Assembly (NCBI RefSeq): GCF_032842945.2
Contig: NZ_CP146606.1
Span: forward strand, 2,112,501 to 2,176,500
Origin: Roseovarius sp. W115
GTDB lineage: Bacteria > Pseudomonadota > Alphaproteobacteria > Rhodobacterales > Rhodobacteraceae
Direction: 5' to 3'
DNA length: 64,000 nt
Shown: one piece after another, positions 45,740 through 55,959 of the stretch
Layout of the letters: every line of letters begins with the position of its first letter
Numbering within the stretch: position 1 is the stretch's first letter
Translations under genes and position numbers: made by a program
Notes under the pieces: generated by a model
Told to the model about the DNA's origin: nothing
Database searches by the model: none
What the model saw: only the letters and a program-made list of their open reading frames with translations

Positions 45740-46567
45740 TCAGTTTTTAGACAAAATCCAATCAAGAGCGCGGGTCGAAAGAACACGCCTCAGTCCGCCC
45801 ATGAGGTAGGTTGGCGTGGTGACGTAGTATCGTGGTTTTGGACGTTTCGCCTCAATCGCATGAATAAGCTTCTTGGTCACAGCAGAGGCCGGAAGCTCAA
45901 AAGTGTCGCGTGATTTGGGGCCATAGAGGCGCTTGCGCAGGACCTCATAACTTTCCGCTCGCGCAGAATTTTCCCAGTCAATCCAGCTTTCGAAATGCGG
46001 AATTGCGTTTTGCCGGATTTTAGAGGTTACGGGACCTGGCTCAATGAGGGCCACGTGGATGCCGGTGCCGCGCATTTCGATGCGCATGGTGTCGGTAAGA
46101 CCCTCAAGTGCGTGTTTTGTGGCATTATAGGCGCCGCGCCAAGGCAGTGTAATAAAGCCGAGGATTGATGAATTCTGTACGATACGGCCGTGACCCTGAG
46201 CACGCATCACTGGGATGACATAGCGGGTAAGCTCATGCCAGCCAAAGAAATTGGCCTCGAAAATCGCGCGCAAGGCGTCTGTTGGTAGATCTTCGACAAG
46301 CCCTGGACAGGCAAATGCGCCGTTGTTGAATAGCGCATCCAAGCGCCCGTCTGTTGCTTCCAGTACTTCTGCTAGCCCGGTGGCTATGGTTTCGGGGCTT
46401 TGGTAGTCTATCAGCGGGCTCTCAAAGCCCTCGCTGCGCATACGTTCACAGTCTTCTGGTTTGCGGCAGGACGCGAAAACACGCCAGCCACGCTCACGCA
46501 GACCAATCGCGCCATCGTAGCCGATACCGGAAGAACAGCCCGTGATAAGAATGGTTCTTTCGCTCAT
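45740..46567 (-). CDS. short-chain dehydrogenase/reductase
   Basis: A 275-residue classical SDR. The nucleotide motif is TGCSSGIGYDGA near the N-terminus, then LFNNGAFACPG, NSSILGFITLP with the catalytic Ser, and YNATKHALEG with the Tyr and Lys. The C-terminal extension (KPRYYVTTPTYLMGGLRRVL) is typical of SDRs acting on sterol- or retinol-like substrates. I start at ATG 46567; the frame opens at a TTG 12 codons earlier. The substrate is unknown. Confidence 0.85.
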   Translation of the reverse strand: MSERTILITGCSSGIGYDGAIGLRERGWRVFASCRKPEDCERMRSEGFESPLIDYQSPETIATGLAEVLEATDGRLDALFNNGAFACPGLVEDLPTDALRAIFEANFFGWHELTRYVIPVMRAQGHGRIVQNSSILGFITLPWRGAYNATKHALEGLTDTMRIEMRGTGIHVALIEPGPVTSKIRQNAIPHFESWIDWENSARAESYEVLRKRLYGPKSRDTFELPASAVTKKLIHAIEAKRPKPRYYVTTPTYLMGGLRRVLSTRALDWILSKN

Positions 46568-46603
46568 GCGCTGCACACTGGACCGCGCGTGCGCTTGATG
46601 CAA

Positions 46604-47266
46604 TCAGTTTGCCGTACTCACAAGCCAGTCGGCCATCCAGCCTTCCTGCCCAGTTGTCATGACACGGAGCATGACCCAACCATTTCCTGGCGCATCCAAG
46701 ATCGCAACTTCGGTGCCTTGGGACAGCTTCCCAACTGCGGCAAATTCAGTGCCCGGGCCACCGCGCATGTTAACAATATTGCCGGTGACATATCGGATGT
46801 CTTGGTTTGCGGCCTGTTCGTCTTGCTTCAACGCTTTGATGGATTCAGTTTGCTGAACGCGTTTGGCTTCTTGAAGCTGGAACAGCTCAATCGCTCCGGG
46901 CCAAACTTCGCGGGCGTCTTCCTCTGCCGCTTCCAACGCCTGTTGCTCGGCCTCATCCAGAGTCGCGTCGCTTGCTGTCACACGCACTGTTTTGGCGTCA
47001 GGCTGAGATGGGTAGGCCGACGCATCAACTTTGACCGAAGCGAGGGTAATATCCAGGCGCCGCGCTGACTGCGCCTTTGGTGCAGGTTTTGCAAGATCGG
47101 CTATGGACGGAGTCTCAACGGGTTCCAGTTCAGCAACGCTGACTGGTTGAGTTTGACCTGCCCGGGCTTGAATTGAGTTCGCATGGGGTTCGTAATCCGC
47201 ACCACCACTTAGCTCATAAAAAGCAAATCCTAAAAACCCGAAGGTTATCATCATAAAGCGCCACAT
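46604..47266 (-). CDS. SH3 domain protein with N-terminal membrane anchor
   Basis: A 220-residue protein with an N-terminal hydrophobic segment (MMITFGFLGFAFYEL), a long polar alanine/glutamate-rich linker, and a C-terminal bacterial SH3 domain (YVTGNIVNMRGGPGTEFAAVGKLSQGTEVAIL, then GWVMLRVMTTGQEGWMADWL). Such domains commonly bind peptidoglycan or act in envelope processes. It is upstream of the SDR on the same strand, about 35 bases away. Confidence 0.8.
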   Translation of the reverse strand: MWRFMMITFGFLGFAFYELSGGADYEPHANSIQARAGQTQPVSVAELEPVETPSIADLAKPAPKAQSARRLDITLASVKVDASAYPSQPDAKTVRVTASDATLDEAEQQALEAAEEDAREVWPGAIELFQLQEAKRVQQTESIKALKQDEQAANQDIRYVTGNIVNMRGGPGTEFAAVGKLSQGTEVAILDAPGNGWVMLRVMTTGQEGWMADWLVSTAN

Positions 47267-47406
47267 AGCGCGAACCCCTGTACGATTGGCAGCAAACTTC
47301 CCTATTCCAACCTATACGATTCGCAAAATAGCATCATGGGAAAACCTTTCGGATTTTCCCGAACAGGTGCTTTACGCCCTGAACCCGCACGAGTATCACA
47401 TCATCT

Positions 47407-49728
47407 ATGAGTGATTTGGTCGACGACCCCAACATAAGCCCTGAGGGCGGATCAGAAGCTGTTGCAGAACCGCTACGCCGGGCCATTGGCGAGCGCTATC
47501 TGACCTATGCTCTGTCGACGATCATGCATCGCGCGCTGCCCGATGCGCGGGACGGCTTGAAGCCTGTGCATCGGCGGATTCTCTATGCGATGCGCGAACT
47601 CAGGCTGGCCGCGAATGGAGGATTCCGGAAGTCGGCCAAGATCTCTGGCGACGTGATGGGGAACTACCACCCCCATGGTGATGCCGCGATCTATGACGCC
47701 ATGGCGCGCCTCGCGCAGGATTTCAACGTGCGCTACCCGCTGGTCGATGGCCAGGGTAACTTTGGTAACATCGACGGGGACAACCCCGCCGCCAGCCGCT
47801 ACACAGAAGCGCGGTTGACCATCGTGGCCGAGGCTTTGCTGGAAGGCCTCAATGAAAACGCGGTCGATTTTCGCGACAATTACGATGGAACGCTGACCGA
47901 GCCGGTTGTTCTGCCTGCGCAATTCCCGAATCTCTTGGCCAACGGCTCCAGCGGCATTGCCGTGGGTATGGCCACCAACATCCCGCCGCACAATATCGCG
48001 GAGTTGATCGATGCGTGCCTGCATCTGATCAAAACGCCCGATGCGCGTGATGATACGTTGATGAAATATGTGCCCGGTCCGGACTTCCCGACCGGAGGCA
48101 TCATTGTTGAGCCGCCAGAGGCGATTGCCCAGGCGTATCGAACCGGCAAAGGTGGTTTCCGCCTACGCTGCAAATATGAGGTCGAGGATCTGGGCCGGGG
48201 CCAATGGCAGATCGTTGTCACTGAAATTCCTTATCAGGTGCAGAAATCCAAGCTGATCGAAAAGCTGGCGGAACTGATCCAGACCAAGAAAATTCCAATC
48301 CTTGCCGATGTTCGGGATGAGAGCGCCGATGACATCCGGGTCATCCTTGAACCGCGATCCAAGAATGTGGACCCTGAGGTTCTGATGGGCATGCTCTATC
48401 GCAACTCCGATCTGGAAGTGCGGTTCTCGCTCAACATGAACGTGCTGATTGACGGGCTGACGCCCAAGGTCTGTTCGATGAAGGAAGTGCTGCGCGCCTT
48501 CCTGGATTTCCGGCGTGAGGTTCTGATCCGGCGCTCGACGCACCGGATGGAAAAAATCGACCACCGGTTAGAGGTGCTCGAAGGCTTGATCGTGGCTTTC
48601 CTCAATCTCGACCGGGTGATCGACGTCATCCGCTATGACGAAGACCCTAAAGCCGCACTGATGCGTGAGGACTGGTCCAAGGATCACGTCCGGGCGAGCG
48701 ATGAGGCTGACTATGTTCCGCCTCCGCCGGGTGAAGGCGAGTTGAGCGATGTGCAGGCCGAAGCCATTCTCAATATGCGCCTGCGCAGCTTGCGGCGCCT
48801 TGAGGAAATGGAGTTGTTGCGCGAACAGGGCGAGTTGATGGAAGAACGCGCCGGTTTGGAAGACCTTCTGGAAAGCGAAAAACTTCAATGGTCGGCGATT
48901 TCGGATCAGCTCAGAGACGTCAAAACCAAGTTTGGCAAAGACTACGAAGGCGGCGCACGTCGCACACAGTTTGCCGAGGCCGGAGAGGTCGAAGAAGTGC
49001 CGCTTGAAGCGATGATCGACAAGGAGCCGATCACGGTTGTGTGCTCGAAAATGGGCTGGATCCGGGCGATGTCGGGCCATATCGATCTGAATCGCGAGTT
49101 GAAATTCAAAGACGGTGATGAAGGACGGTTTGTCTTTCATGCAGAGACCACCGACCGTCTACTGGTCTTTGGCACCAATGGCCGGTTCTACACGTTATCG
49201 GCGGCCAATCTGCCCGGTGGGCGCGGTATGGGAGAGCCGCTGCGCCTGATGGTTGATCTGCCAAACGAGGCCGATATCGTCGCCATCCTGATCCACAGCC
49301 CCGGACGCAAATTGCTGGTGGCGTCCAGTGCTGGCGACGGATTCCTGGTTCCCGAAGATGAGGTTGTGGCCCAAACCCGCAGTGGCAAACAGGTGCTCAA
49401 TGTCAAAAACGATGTGCGCGCGCAGGTGTGTCGCACTGTTGAGGGCGATCACGTGGCCTGTGTTGGCGAAAACCGTAAGGTACTGGTCTTCCCACTGGAC
49501 GAGTTGCCGGAAATGGGGCGCGGCAAGGGTGTGCGGCTTCAGAAATACAAGGATGGCGGTTTGAGCGACGCCATGACGTTCACTCTGGCGGAAGGGCTAA
49601 GCTGGCTTGATCCCGCGGGTCGGACGCGCACCGAGACGGAACTTGCCGAATGGATAGGCAAACGCGCCAGCGCAGGCCGCATGGCCCCGCGCGGTTTCCC
49701 TCGTGACAATCGATTTACGAAACTGTGA
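47407..49728 (+). CDS. parC: DNA topoisomerase IV subunit A
   Basis: Cleavage-religation subunit of the decatenase. The 773 residues have the type IIA breakage domain with [63 protein letters not shown] (active Tyr132), [18 protein letters not shown], and a coiled region near 440-500. C-terminal beta-propeller blades follow ([30 protein letters not shown]). parC length and blade number favour ParC over GyrA. parE is not in the window. Confidence 0.93.
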   Translation: MSDLVDDPNISPEGGSEAVAEPLRRAIGERYLTYALSTIMHRALPDARDGLKPVHRRILYAMRELRLAANGGFRKSAKISGDVMGNYHPHGDAAIYDAMARLAQDFNVRYPLVDGQGNFGNIDGDNPAASRYTEARLTIVAEALLEGLNENAVDFRDNYDGTLTEPVVLPAQFPNLLANGSSGIAVGMATNIPPHNIAELIDACLHLIKTPDARDDTLMKYVPGPDFPTGGIIVEPPEAIAQAYRTGKGGFRLRCKYEVEDLGRGQWQIVVTEIPYQVQKSKLIEKLAELIQTKKIPILADVRDESADDIRVILEPRSKNVDPEVLMGMLYRNSDLEVRFSLNMNVLIDGLTPKVCSMKEVLRAFLDFRREVLIRRSTHRMEKIDHRLEVLEGLIVAFLNLDRVIDVIRYDEDPKAALMREDWSKDHVRASDEADYVPPPPGEGELSDVQAEAILNMRLRSLRRLEEMELLREQGELMEERAGLEDLLESEKLQWSAISDQLRDVKTKFGKDYEGGARRTQFAEAGEVEEVPLEAMIDKEPITVVCSKMGWIRAMSGHIDLNRELKFKDGDEGRFVFHAETTDRLLVFGTNGRFYTLSAANLPGGRGMGEPLRLMVDLPNEADIVAILIHSPGRKLLVASSAGDGFLVPEDEVVAQTRSGKQVLNVKNDVRAQVCRTVEGDHVACVGENRKVLVFPLDELPEMGRGKGVRLQKYKDGGLSDAMTFTLAEGLSWLDPAGRTRTETELAEWIGKRASAGRMAPRGFPRDNRFTKL

Positions 49729-49740
49729 TTTGATCACAGT
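49722..49740. other. inverted repeat across the parC stop
   Basis: ACTGTGA and TCACAGT flank a five-base spacer, with the parC TGA inside the first arm. It lacks a T run, so it may be a weak hairpin or protein site rather than a terminator. It lies 45 bases before the YHS gene. Confidence 0.3.
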
Positions 49741-49784
49741 CGAATTGTGCTTACTTTTGCGGAGATCGCAGGAGGAGACCGCCC

Positions 49785-50246
49785 ATGACGCTTTCAAGAC
49801 GTGCCATCTTGATAGGGGCAACCGCGGTGCTGGTTGCACGACCCGCATTTGCCAAAGAGCCACGCTGGTATGACAGCGGCAGCGGCTATGCGGCTGACGG
49901 GGCGGATGTTGTGGCCTATTTCTCGCTTGATGAGACCGCCAGAGGCGTCAAAGGGTCATCTGAATATAGCACAGAGTGGAACGGCATGCGTTGGCGCTTT
50001 GCCAATGCCGAGAACCTCGCCGCATTTCAGGCAAATCCGGAAAAATACGCGCCTCAATTCGGCGGCTACTGCTCTTGGGCCGTGTCGCAGGGCTACACTG
50101 CCCATGGCGACAAAGATGCCTGGTCTGTCAAGAACGGTAAGCTTTACCTGAACTACAACAACCGCATCCGAAACCGTTGGCTTAAGGATGTGCCCGGATT
50201 TATCGCCAAGGGAGAAGCGAATTGGCCGGGTATCATCGGTTCTTGA
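49785..50246 (+). CDS. exported YHS domain protein
   Basis: A 153-residue protein with an N-terminal signal peptide (LSRRAILIGATAVLVARPAFA, twin Arg, possibly Tat). A YHS-like metal-binding domain follows: GYAADGADVVAYFSLDETARGV, WNGMRWRFANAENLAAFQANPEKYAPQFGGYCSWAVSQGY. The Cys and aromatic pattern suggests metal sensing or binding in the periplasm. GGAGGAG precedes the ATG. Confidence 0.82.
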   Translation: MTLSRRAILIGATAVLVARPAFAKEPRWYDSGSGYAADGADVVAYFSLDETARGVKGSSEYSTEWNGMRWRFANAENLAAFQANPEKYAPQFGGYCSWAVSQGYTAHGDKDAWSVKNGKLYLNYNNRIRNRWLKDVPGFIAKGEANWPGIIGS

Positions 50247-50265
50247 AGCTCTAGAGCGAGTGGGC

Positions 50266-50298
50266 AAAAAGCGACCGGTAACGCAGGTCGCTTTTTTT
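50266..50298. terminator. bidirectional terminator between YHS gene and P450
   Basis: GCGACC (50271-50276) pairs with GGTCGC (50286-50291) over a nine-base loop, with AAAAA before and TTTTTTT after. It serves the YHS gene on the plus strand and possibly the P450 on the minus strand. Confidence 0.8.
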
Positions 50299-51676
50299 AC
50301 GCCGCGTTTGCCGGGCGAAACGGCCCGAGCGATTTCGCCTCCAGCCAAACACCGCCCTCAGGGCGCAGCGTCAGGATCATGACCGGGTCAGGGTCGCGAC
50401 CCGCAACCGGCGTGAACTGGAACCGACTTAACAGCGTGCCGAGAATGATCACGGCCTCCTGAATGGCAAAGCTTGCCCCAATACAGATACGCGGCCCATC
50501 TCCGAAGGGCAGATAGGCGTAGCGTTCCATCGACTTGCGCTCCGCGAAGCGATCCGGGCGGAACGCATCCGGATCCTCCCAGAGCATATGATGCCGATGC
50601 AGGGCATAAATCGGGACAATAACCGTGTCGCCTTTGCGGATCTCGCGCCCGCAAAGCGTGTCATCGGCCATCGCCGTCCGCGACACCATGCCCGCAGGTG
50701 GATAAAGCCGCAGGGTCTCATCAATGATTTGCCGCACGAAAGGCAGGTTGGCGACATCGTCGCCCGTCACGGGCCTGTCGCCACAAACGCGATGCACTTC
50801 GGCACGCGCGCGCTTCTGGACCTCCTGGTCAAAGGCGCTGAGATACAGCGACCAACCCAATGTCAGCGCAGTTGTCTCATGGCCTGCCACGATGAAGGTG
50901 AGCAGGTTATCTCGAAGCTCGGCAGTATTCATCTGCCGCTTGGTTTCCGGGTCTTCGCCCTCCAGCAGCAGGTCCAGTAAGTCCGGCACGCCATCCGGGC
51001 CTCTTTTGCGCCGTGCTTCAATGGCTTGATCGGCCACGGTTTTCATCTCTGATACGGCCCCGCGTGAGAACAAAAGCCGCCCGGGTCTTGGCACCCAATC
51101 CGGCGCACCCAGAACGTCGAGCAGGGAAATCTTGCCTGCTTCCGCGATGTAGTTGTCGATGCCGCGATGCACGGCATCTGAGTCAAACATGCCATCGCCG
51201 GAAAAAGTAACCTCGGCGATCACGTCAAAGGTGGTGCGCACCATGTCTTCGGCCACATCCACCGCGCGGTCTCCGGCGGCGGCAATGCGTTCGGCGCTGC
51301 GTTCTGCGGCGGCGGTCATGATCGGTGCGAGGTTCATCACATTACGATGCGAAAACACCGGGGCCGCAGTGCGTCGCTGCCACCGCCAATGCGCGCCTTC
51401 GGCGATGAAAAGCGAGTCGCCGATGGCCGGTTTGAGCAGGTTTTTCGTGACCAGCGACTTGGGGTAGATTTCCAGACGTTCCAGAAGCATTTCCCGCAAC
51501 GCGCCGGGGTCCATAACCATGTGCCAGCGCTTGCCCGTACGGCCTGAAACCATGGGCTGACGAGTGGCAATATCCGGAATAATGCTCAGAACGTTTCGGC
51601 GCGCGGCGTTCAAACTGCCAAGGATGCCCAGTGGTTCTGTGACCAATGGTACTCTGACTGGGATCGTTGAGGACAT
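50297..51676 (-). CDS. cytochrome P450
   Basis: A soluble bacterial P450 monooxygenase of 459 residues. It has I-helix FIVAGHETTALTLGW, K-helix ETLRLYPPAG, the PERF-like region FRPDRFAERKSMERYAYLPFG, and heme ligand Cys398 in FGDGPRICIGASFA. I start at ATG 51676, which has AAAGGAGGTGG just upstream; the frame extends 74 codons further but without family sequence. No ferredoxin partner is adjacent and the substrate is unknown. Confidence 0.92.
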   Translation of the reverse strand: MSSTIPVRVPLVTEPLGILGSLNAARRNVLSIIPDIATRQPMVSGRTGKRWHMVMDPGALREMLLERLEIYPKSLVTKNLLKPAIGDSLFIAEGAHWRWQRRTAAPVFSHRNVMNLAPIMTAAAERSAERIAAAGDRAVDVAEDMVRTTFDVIAEVTFSGDGMFDSDAVHRGIDNYIAEAGKISLLDVLGAPDWVPRPGRLLFSRGAVSEMKTVADQAIEARRKRGPDGVPDLLDLLLEGEDPETKRQMNTAELRDNLLTFIVAGHETTALTLGWSLYLSAFDQEVQKRARAEVHRVCGDRPVTGDDVANLPFVRQIIDETLRLYPPAGMVSRTAMADDTLCGREIRKGDTVIVPIYALHRHHMLWEDPDAFRPDRFAERKSMERYAYLPFGDGPRICIGASFAIQEAVIILGTLLSRFQFTPVAGRDPDPVMILTLRPEGGVWLEAKSLGPFRPANAA

Positions 51677-51824
51677 TGGACCACCTCCTTTGTCTCGGAC
51701 ACAATATAGGCCGACCGTTGCATTCCGGCAATTCTGGGGACTGCGACGAAAGGCCCTCGATTGCGCGAAACCCGTCCCTGCGATAATCACTGAAAGGAAG
51801 ATTTTGTGGGAAGAGGACAACGCT

Positions 51825-52547
51825 ATGCTTGGCAGAGTGGTGCTGGTGCTTCTGTGCTTGGTGGTTGCGGCCTGCACAAACGTCAATGATTTGGACAAGG
51901 AACCTACCTACCTTGGCAACTTCCATTTGGGGCACAATGTTGTTGTCGCACCCAATCTAACCAAGGGTCCGGCATCGCGCGACGCGACGAAGGAAGAATG
52001 GACCGAAGGGATGAAGCTAGCCATTGACGAACGCTTTGGGCGCTATGAAGGCACAAGGCTTTATCATCTAGGCATCAGCGTCGAAGGCTATGTCCTTGCC
52101 ATCCCCGGCATCCCTTTGGTCGCGGCTCCAAAGTCGGCGCTTATCATCAGAGTGACAGCCTGGGACGATGAAAAAGAGGCCAAACTTAACGAAAAACCGG
52201 AAACCATCACGATTGTTGAGTCAATTTCCGGGCAGACCTTGATCAGCTCTGGGCTCACCCAGTCCAAAGAAACGCAGATGAAAAACCTCACACAGAACGC
52301 AGCCAAACTGATTCAGAACTGGTTGGTGAGGCAAAACAATCAGGAAGGTTGGTTTGAGGATGATGGTGTGCCCGCCAAAAACAAGCCACAAGGACGGGCA
52401 GCCCAGGCACAGCTTGAAGCGGAAGAGGCCGAGACAGCCGTTGCGACGGACACAGATGATACAGCCGTCGAGGCCGAGATCGAAAGTGACACTCCGGGCG
52501 AGGATGACACGGACGTGCCCTCCGAGGTGCCTGCACCTGTCTTATAA
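51825..52547 (+). CDS. predicted lipoprotein, paralogue A
   Basis: A 240-residue protein with a lipobox LVVAAC at Cys17 and a mature domain beginning TNVNDLDKEPTYLGNFHLG. The block NVVVAPNLTKGPASRDATKEEW resembles the block around KDVVTTTNLAKGVEGRPN in the next gene, so the two are distant paralogues. The tail after residue 190 is rich in Glu, Asp, Thr and Ala with no fold expected. ATG 51825 has GAGGA seven bases upstream; earlier codons in the frame are not conserved in type. Function unknown. Confidence 0.72.
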   Translation: MLGRVVLVLLCLVVAACTNVNDLDKEPTYLGNFHLGHNVVVAPNLTKGPASRDATKEEWTEGMKLAIDERFGRYEGTRLYHLGISVEGYVLAIPGIPLVAAPKSALIIRVTAWDDEKEAKLNEKPETITIVESISGQTLISSGLTQSKETQMKNLTQNAAKLIQNWLVRQNNQEGWFEDDGVPAKNKPQGRAAQAQLEAEEAETAVATDTDDTAVEAEIESDTPGEDDTDVPSEVPAPVL

Positions 52548-52655
52548 GTCATCCCACTCTGCCTCAGCGCCGAAAAGAGTGTTGACCTCACGCCGTGCGG
52601 TGCGCAACCTTATGGCGTAGATTGATGCGCTAAACACTCATAGGATTTTTCTGAC

Positions 52656-53234
52656 ATGCTGTCACGACGCAGCGTATTGGGCGTTCTGTTCGCGGTGCTT
52701 CTTGCAGGGTGTACAGAGCCACGCAAACCTGCGTTTGGAGAAAATGCAGTTGTGGATTTTGGGGTAAATAAGGATGTGGTCACAACGACCAACCTCGCTA
52801 AAGGAGTCGAGGGAAGACCCAATTCTATTTCGAAACAGCAAGTTGCACGCGATCTGTCCAGCGCCTTTGACTTCGTGTTCGCCAATCGCCGCTCTGGTGC
52901 GCGAAAGGTCAACATTGCTGTGGATGTGCGCAAAATTCGTCTGCCGCCCCGTCTGGAAACCGCAATAACTCCGGAAACGAGCCACCTTATCGCTGATGTG
53001 CGTGTCACCGATACACGAACAGGGCAGGATGTGATGCCACCGAGTTCTTTCGTGGGTGTGTCGGACTATGATGTCTCTCAGCCAGTCCATATCTTTTCTG
53101 CCCTGACGAAGCTCTCTGTGCAGGATGATTACCTTGACACCATCCAAATTTCTGCAGAGCAGTTGAATCAGGTCCTCTTTGGTCAGGATGGCACTCGCAA
53201 GTTCCCGGGTCCTTTGTCTGGTGCCTCGGGATGA
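52656..53234 (+). CDS. predicted lipoprotein, paralogue B
   Basis: A 192-residue protein with signal MLSRRSVLGVLFAVLLAG and lipobox Cys19 (LLAGC). The domain carries VTTTNLAKGVEGRPNSISKQQVARDLSSAFDFVF and VNIAVDVRKIRLPPR, paralleling the gene 108 bases upstream, but it lacks the acidic tail. The residues suggest a beta-rich outer-membrane or periplasmic face protein. No family is recognised. Confidence 0.7.
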   Translation: MLSRRSVLGVLFAVLLAGCTEPRKPAFGENAVVDFGVNKDVVTTTNLAKGVEGRPNSISKQQVARDLSSAFDFVFANRRSGARKVNIAVDVRKIRLPPRLETAITPETSHLIADVRVTDTRTGQDVMPPSSFVGVSDYDVSQPVHIFSALTKLSVQDDYLDTIQISAEQLNQVLFGQDGTRKFPGPLSGASG

Positions 53235-53345
53235 TACGGACAAAGCCACGAACTGCTTGATTTTCTCATCCCAACCCAATACATGCGCGCGGAGTAGAAA
53301 ACGGGCCGTGTCTGGCCCCCCAAACGGATAGGGCGCCTAAGAGAG

Positions 53346-54521
53346 ATGGCAAAGGAAAAGTTTGACCGCACGAAGCCACATGTGAACATTGGCACGATTG
53401 GCCATGTTGACCATGGTAAGACGACGCTGACAGCTGCGATCACGAAGCAGTTTGGCGATTTTAAAGCCTATGACGAGATTGACGGCGCGCCGGAAGAGAA
53501 GGCGCGGGGGATCACCATTTCGACGGCGCATGTTGAGTATGAGACGGAAAACCGTCACTACGCGCATGTCGACTGCCCCGGCCACGCGGACTACGTCAAG
53601 AACATGATCACCGGTGCGGCGCAGATGGACGGCGCGATCCTGGTTGTGAACGCGGCCGACGGCCCGATGCCCCAGACGCGCGAGCACATCCTTCTGGGCC
53701 GTCAGGTTGGCATTCCGTACATGGTTGTCTTCATGAACAAGGTGGACCAGGTCGACGACGAAGAGCTTCTGGAACTGGTGGAAATGGAAATCCGCGAGCT
53801 TCTGAGCTCGTATGAGTATCCTGGCGACGACATTCCGATCATCGCTGGTTCGGCTCTTGCCGCTCTGGAAGGTCGCGACGACAATATCGGGTCCGAAAAG
53901 ATCTCTGAGCTGATGGCGGCTGTGGATGAGTATATCCCGACACCTGCACGGGCTGTGGATCAGCCGTTCCTGATGCCGATTGAGGACGTGTTCTCGATCT
54001 CGGGCCGCGGCACGGTTGTGACCGGCCGTGTGGAGCGCGGTGTGATCAATGTGGGTGATGAGATTGAGATTGTCGGCATCCGCGACACCAGCAAAACGAC
54101 CTGCACGGGCGTTGAGATGTTCCGCAAGCTCTTGGACCGTGGTGAAGCGGGCGACAACATTGGCGCACTTCTGCGCGGTGTGGACCGTGAAGGTGTTGAG
54201 CGTGGTCAGGTTCTGTGTAAGCCGGGCTCGGTGACACCGCACACCAAGTTCGAGGCGGAAGCCTATATCCTGACCAAGGATGAGGGGGGCCGTCACACGC
54301 CGTTCTTCGCCAACTACCGTCCGCAGTTCTACTTCCGGACCACGGATGTAACCGGCACGGTTGAGCTTCCCAGCGGCACCGAGATGGTGATGCCGGGCGA
54401 CAACCTGAAGTTCAACGTGGAGCTGATCGCGCCGATCGCGATGGAAAACGGCCTGCGCTTTGCCATCCGCGAAGGCGGCCGTACCGTCGGCGCCGGCGTC
54501 GTGTCCAAAATCATCGAGTGA
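53346..54521 (+). CDS. tuf: elongation factor Tu
   Basis: EF-Tu delivers aminoacyl-tRNA to the ribosome. The 391 residues include G1 GHVDHGKT (19-26), [14 protein letters not shown] switch, [24 protein letters not shown], and the C-terminal [24 protein letters not shown]. Codon use here is markedly G/C-ending, as in highly expressed genes. In this lineage tuf is followed by tRNA-Trp, secE and nusG; two tuf copies per genome are usual. Confidence 0.97.
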   Translation: MAKEKFDRTKPHVNIGTIGHVDHGKTTLTAAITKQFGDFKAYDEIDGAPEEKARGITISTAHVEYETENRHYAHVDCPGHADYVKNMITGAAQMDGAILVVNAADGPMPQTREHILLGRQVGIPYMVVFMNKVDQVDDEELLELVEMEIRELLSSYEYPGDDIPIIAGSALAALEGRDDNIGSEKISELMAAVDEYIPTPARAVDQPFLMPIEDVFSISGRGTVVTGRVERGVINVGDEIEIVGIRDTSKTTCTGVEMFRKLLDRGEAGDNIGALLRGVDREGVERGQVLCKPGSVTPHTKFEAEAYILTKDEGGRHTPFFANYRPQFYFRTTDVTGTVELPSGTEMVMPGDNLKFNVELIAPIAMENGLRFAIREGGRTVGAGVVSKIIE

Positions 54522-54542
54522 GATAGACTCATGTGAGACCAG

Positions 54543-54569
54543 AAGGGTGCCCAATCGGGCGCCCTTTTT
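54543..54569 (+). terminator. tuf terminator
   Basis: GGGTGCCC (54545-54552) pairs with GGGCGCCC (54557-54564, one G-U) and runs into TTTTT about 24 bases after the stop. Confidence 0.85.
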
Positions 54570-54615
54570 GTTGAAGATGCGCGGTCCTAAGCGCCAAATG
54601 TGCCCGTTTGCGATG

Positions 54616-55404
54616 TCAAGAAAACATGGACGTGAGTTTGGTTTCTGTCACATCATCAAGCGGAACCATCAGCTCGATTTCAATCCGTTCAAGACGCACG
54701 TCCTGCAGCGTGGAAAGCGATCCGATAAAAGGCGTCATTCTGAGACGGGTGCCATCAGGGAGACCCATCTCTGCACAGCTCATCACAGGGTTTGCGCTGC
54801 CGCTTGTGATGTGGCGCGGAACATCGTCAAACAGGCCCGACGCACGCGCGGCTTCAAATGCAACACGGACCGTCCTATCGCGTTCCGCCGCTGCCATAAG
54901 ACGAAAGTAAAAGCCCGGACTGACCTCTTCCCAATTTAGAATAGCGGTCCGGAAACCCGGCGATAAAACCATGGTCAGCAGGCTTTGGTTTGCTTGCGAC
55001 AAATCGATCCCGAACATCGCAAACATCGCGGTCGCGCTTGGATTGGCCCGCAGGATTGTCCAATCTTTATCCAATGCAAAGGCCGGAAAGGGCCAGTTTT
55101 GCAGAATGCGTCGCTCAATCGTGTCCAGGGCTTGCGTGATCTCAGTATCTGTAAGCTGGCGTTCGGGAAATGGGTTACGCAAGCCCGAGGCCTCAAACAA
55201 CGCGCTGCGCTGTGCTGTTGAGAGGTTTAACTCAACGGCAACACGTTGCAAAAACTCTGATGTGGCGCGCGATCGGCCGGTTTCGAGAAATGAGATGTGT
55301 CGCTGGGTGCTGCCAAGGCGGTGTGCAAGTGCGAGTTGGCTCAGACTCAACGCATTTCGGATCCCTTTGAGCGTCAAACCGAATTCGTTTTGTATCGCCA
55401 TCAT
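54616..55404 (-). CDS. XRE-family regulator with MmyB-like ligand domain
   Basis: A 262-residue regulator. An N-terminal helix-turn-helix (LKGIRNALSLSQLALAHRLGSTQRHISFLETGRSRATSEF, about 13-52) is followed by a PAS-like MmyB ligand domain (PFPAFALDKDWTILRANPSATAMFAMFG). It is divergent from the MAPEG gene across 72 bases that hold a perfect palindrome. It probably represses or activates that membrane enzyme gene; the ligand is perhaps a lipid or fatty acid as in MmyB/MLTR relatives. Confidence 0.83.
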   Translation of the reverse strand: MMAIQNEFGLTLKGIRNALSLSQLALAHRLGSTQRHISFLETGRSRATSEFLQRVAVELNLSTAQRSALFEASGLRNPFPERQLTDTEITQALDTIERRILQNWPFPAFALDKDWTILRANPSATAMFAMFGIDLSQANQSLLTMVLSPGFRTAILNWEEVSPGFYFRLMAAAERDRTVRVAFEAARASGLFDDVPRHITSGSANPVMSCAEMGLPDGTRLRMTPFIGSLSTLQDVRLERIEIELMVPLDDVTETKLTSMFS

Positions 55405-55411
55405 TCCCTCC

Positions 55412-55434
55412 TAAGGAATTGTAGCTATTCCTTA
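55412..55434. promoter_or_regulatory. operator between XRE regulator and MAPEG gene
   Basis: TAAGGAAT (55412-55419) and ATTCCTTA (55427-55434) are a perfect inverted repeat over seven bases. A third half-site AAGGAAT starts at 55465, next to the MAPEG ribosome site. Binding by the adjacent XRE protein is inferred. Confidence 0.6.
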
Positions 55435-55476
55435 TTCTTCTTACCTCCAAATCGCACAATAAAGAAGGAATGGAAT

Positions 55477-55857
55477 ATGGTTTTCTGGATTTTGGCCGGA
55501 CTGGCCTTGTATCTGATGAACGTGTTTGGGGCAGGAAGTTTTCTGATGCTGCGTGTCGGGCCTACGGCGTATATGGAACCTCGGGACAGCCTGCCGGAGC
55601 CAGGAAAATTCCATGCGCGGGCTTTAAAGTCCGCTAAGAATTTCTCGGAATCGTTGCCGGTTTTCGTGGTTCTTGGCCTGCTTGCGCTGATCGTGGATGG
55701 CGTTGATCTTGAGCTTGCCGAACAGGGCGCGATGCTCTTTGTTCTGGCAAGGCTGGCATATATTGCGGCCTATGTGGCCGGCGTTCCTTATATTCGGTCC
55801 GTTATTTTTACGGCAGGGTTTGTAGGGCTTGGCATGATGGCCTACGCGGTCATCTGA
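55477..55857 (+). CDS. MAPEG family membrane protein
   Basis: A 126-residue four-helix protein: MVFWILAGLALYLMNVFGAGSFLM, a polar stretch with EPGKFHARALKSAKNFSESLPVFVVLGLLALI, then two more helices. The RALKSAKNFSESLPVF block matches MAPEG (glutathione/eicosanoid-type) proteins. AAGGA lies seven bases before the ATG. Expression probably depends on the divergent XRE regulator. The enzyme activity is not provable from sequence. Confidence 0.82.
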   Translation: MVFWILAGLALYLMNVFGAGSFLMLRVGPTAYMEPRDSLPEPGKFHARALKSAKNFSESLPVFVVLGLLALIVDGVDLELAEQGAMLFVLARLAYIAAYVAGVPYIRSVIFTAGFVGLGMMAYAVI

Positions 55858-55959
55858 CACGATCGGGTCGCGATTGAGGCAGCCAATGGTAAATTTCCGA
55901 TTGCGGGCCAATGTGACTTGATTCCCAGCCGTAGGTGACGTAATTCGAGCCTTGGCCTT

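Noticed and set aside
49722..49740. CRP-type binding site (TGTGA and TCACA)
   Set aside because: Spacer is five bases rather than six and the repeat overlaps the parC stop; kept only as an unexplained inverted repeat.
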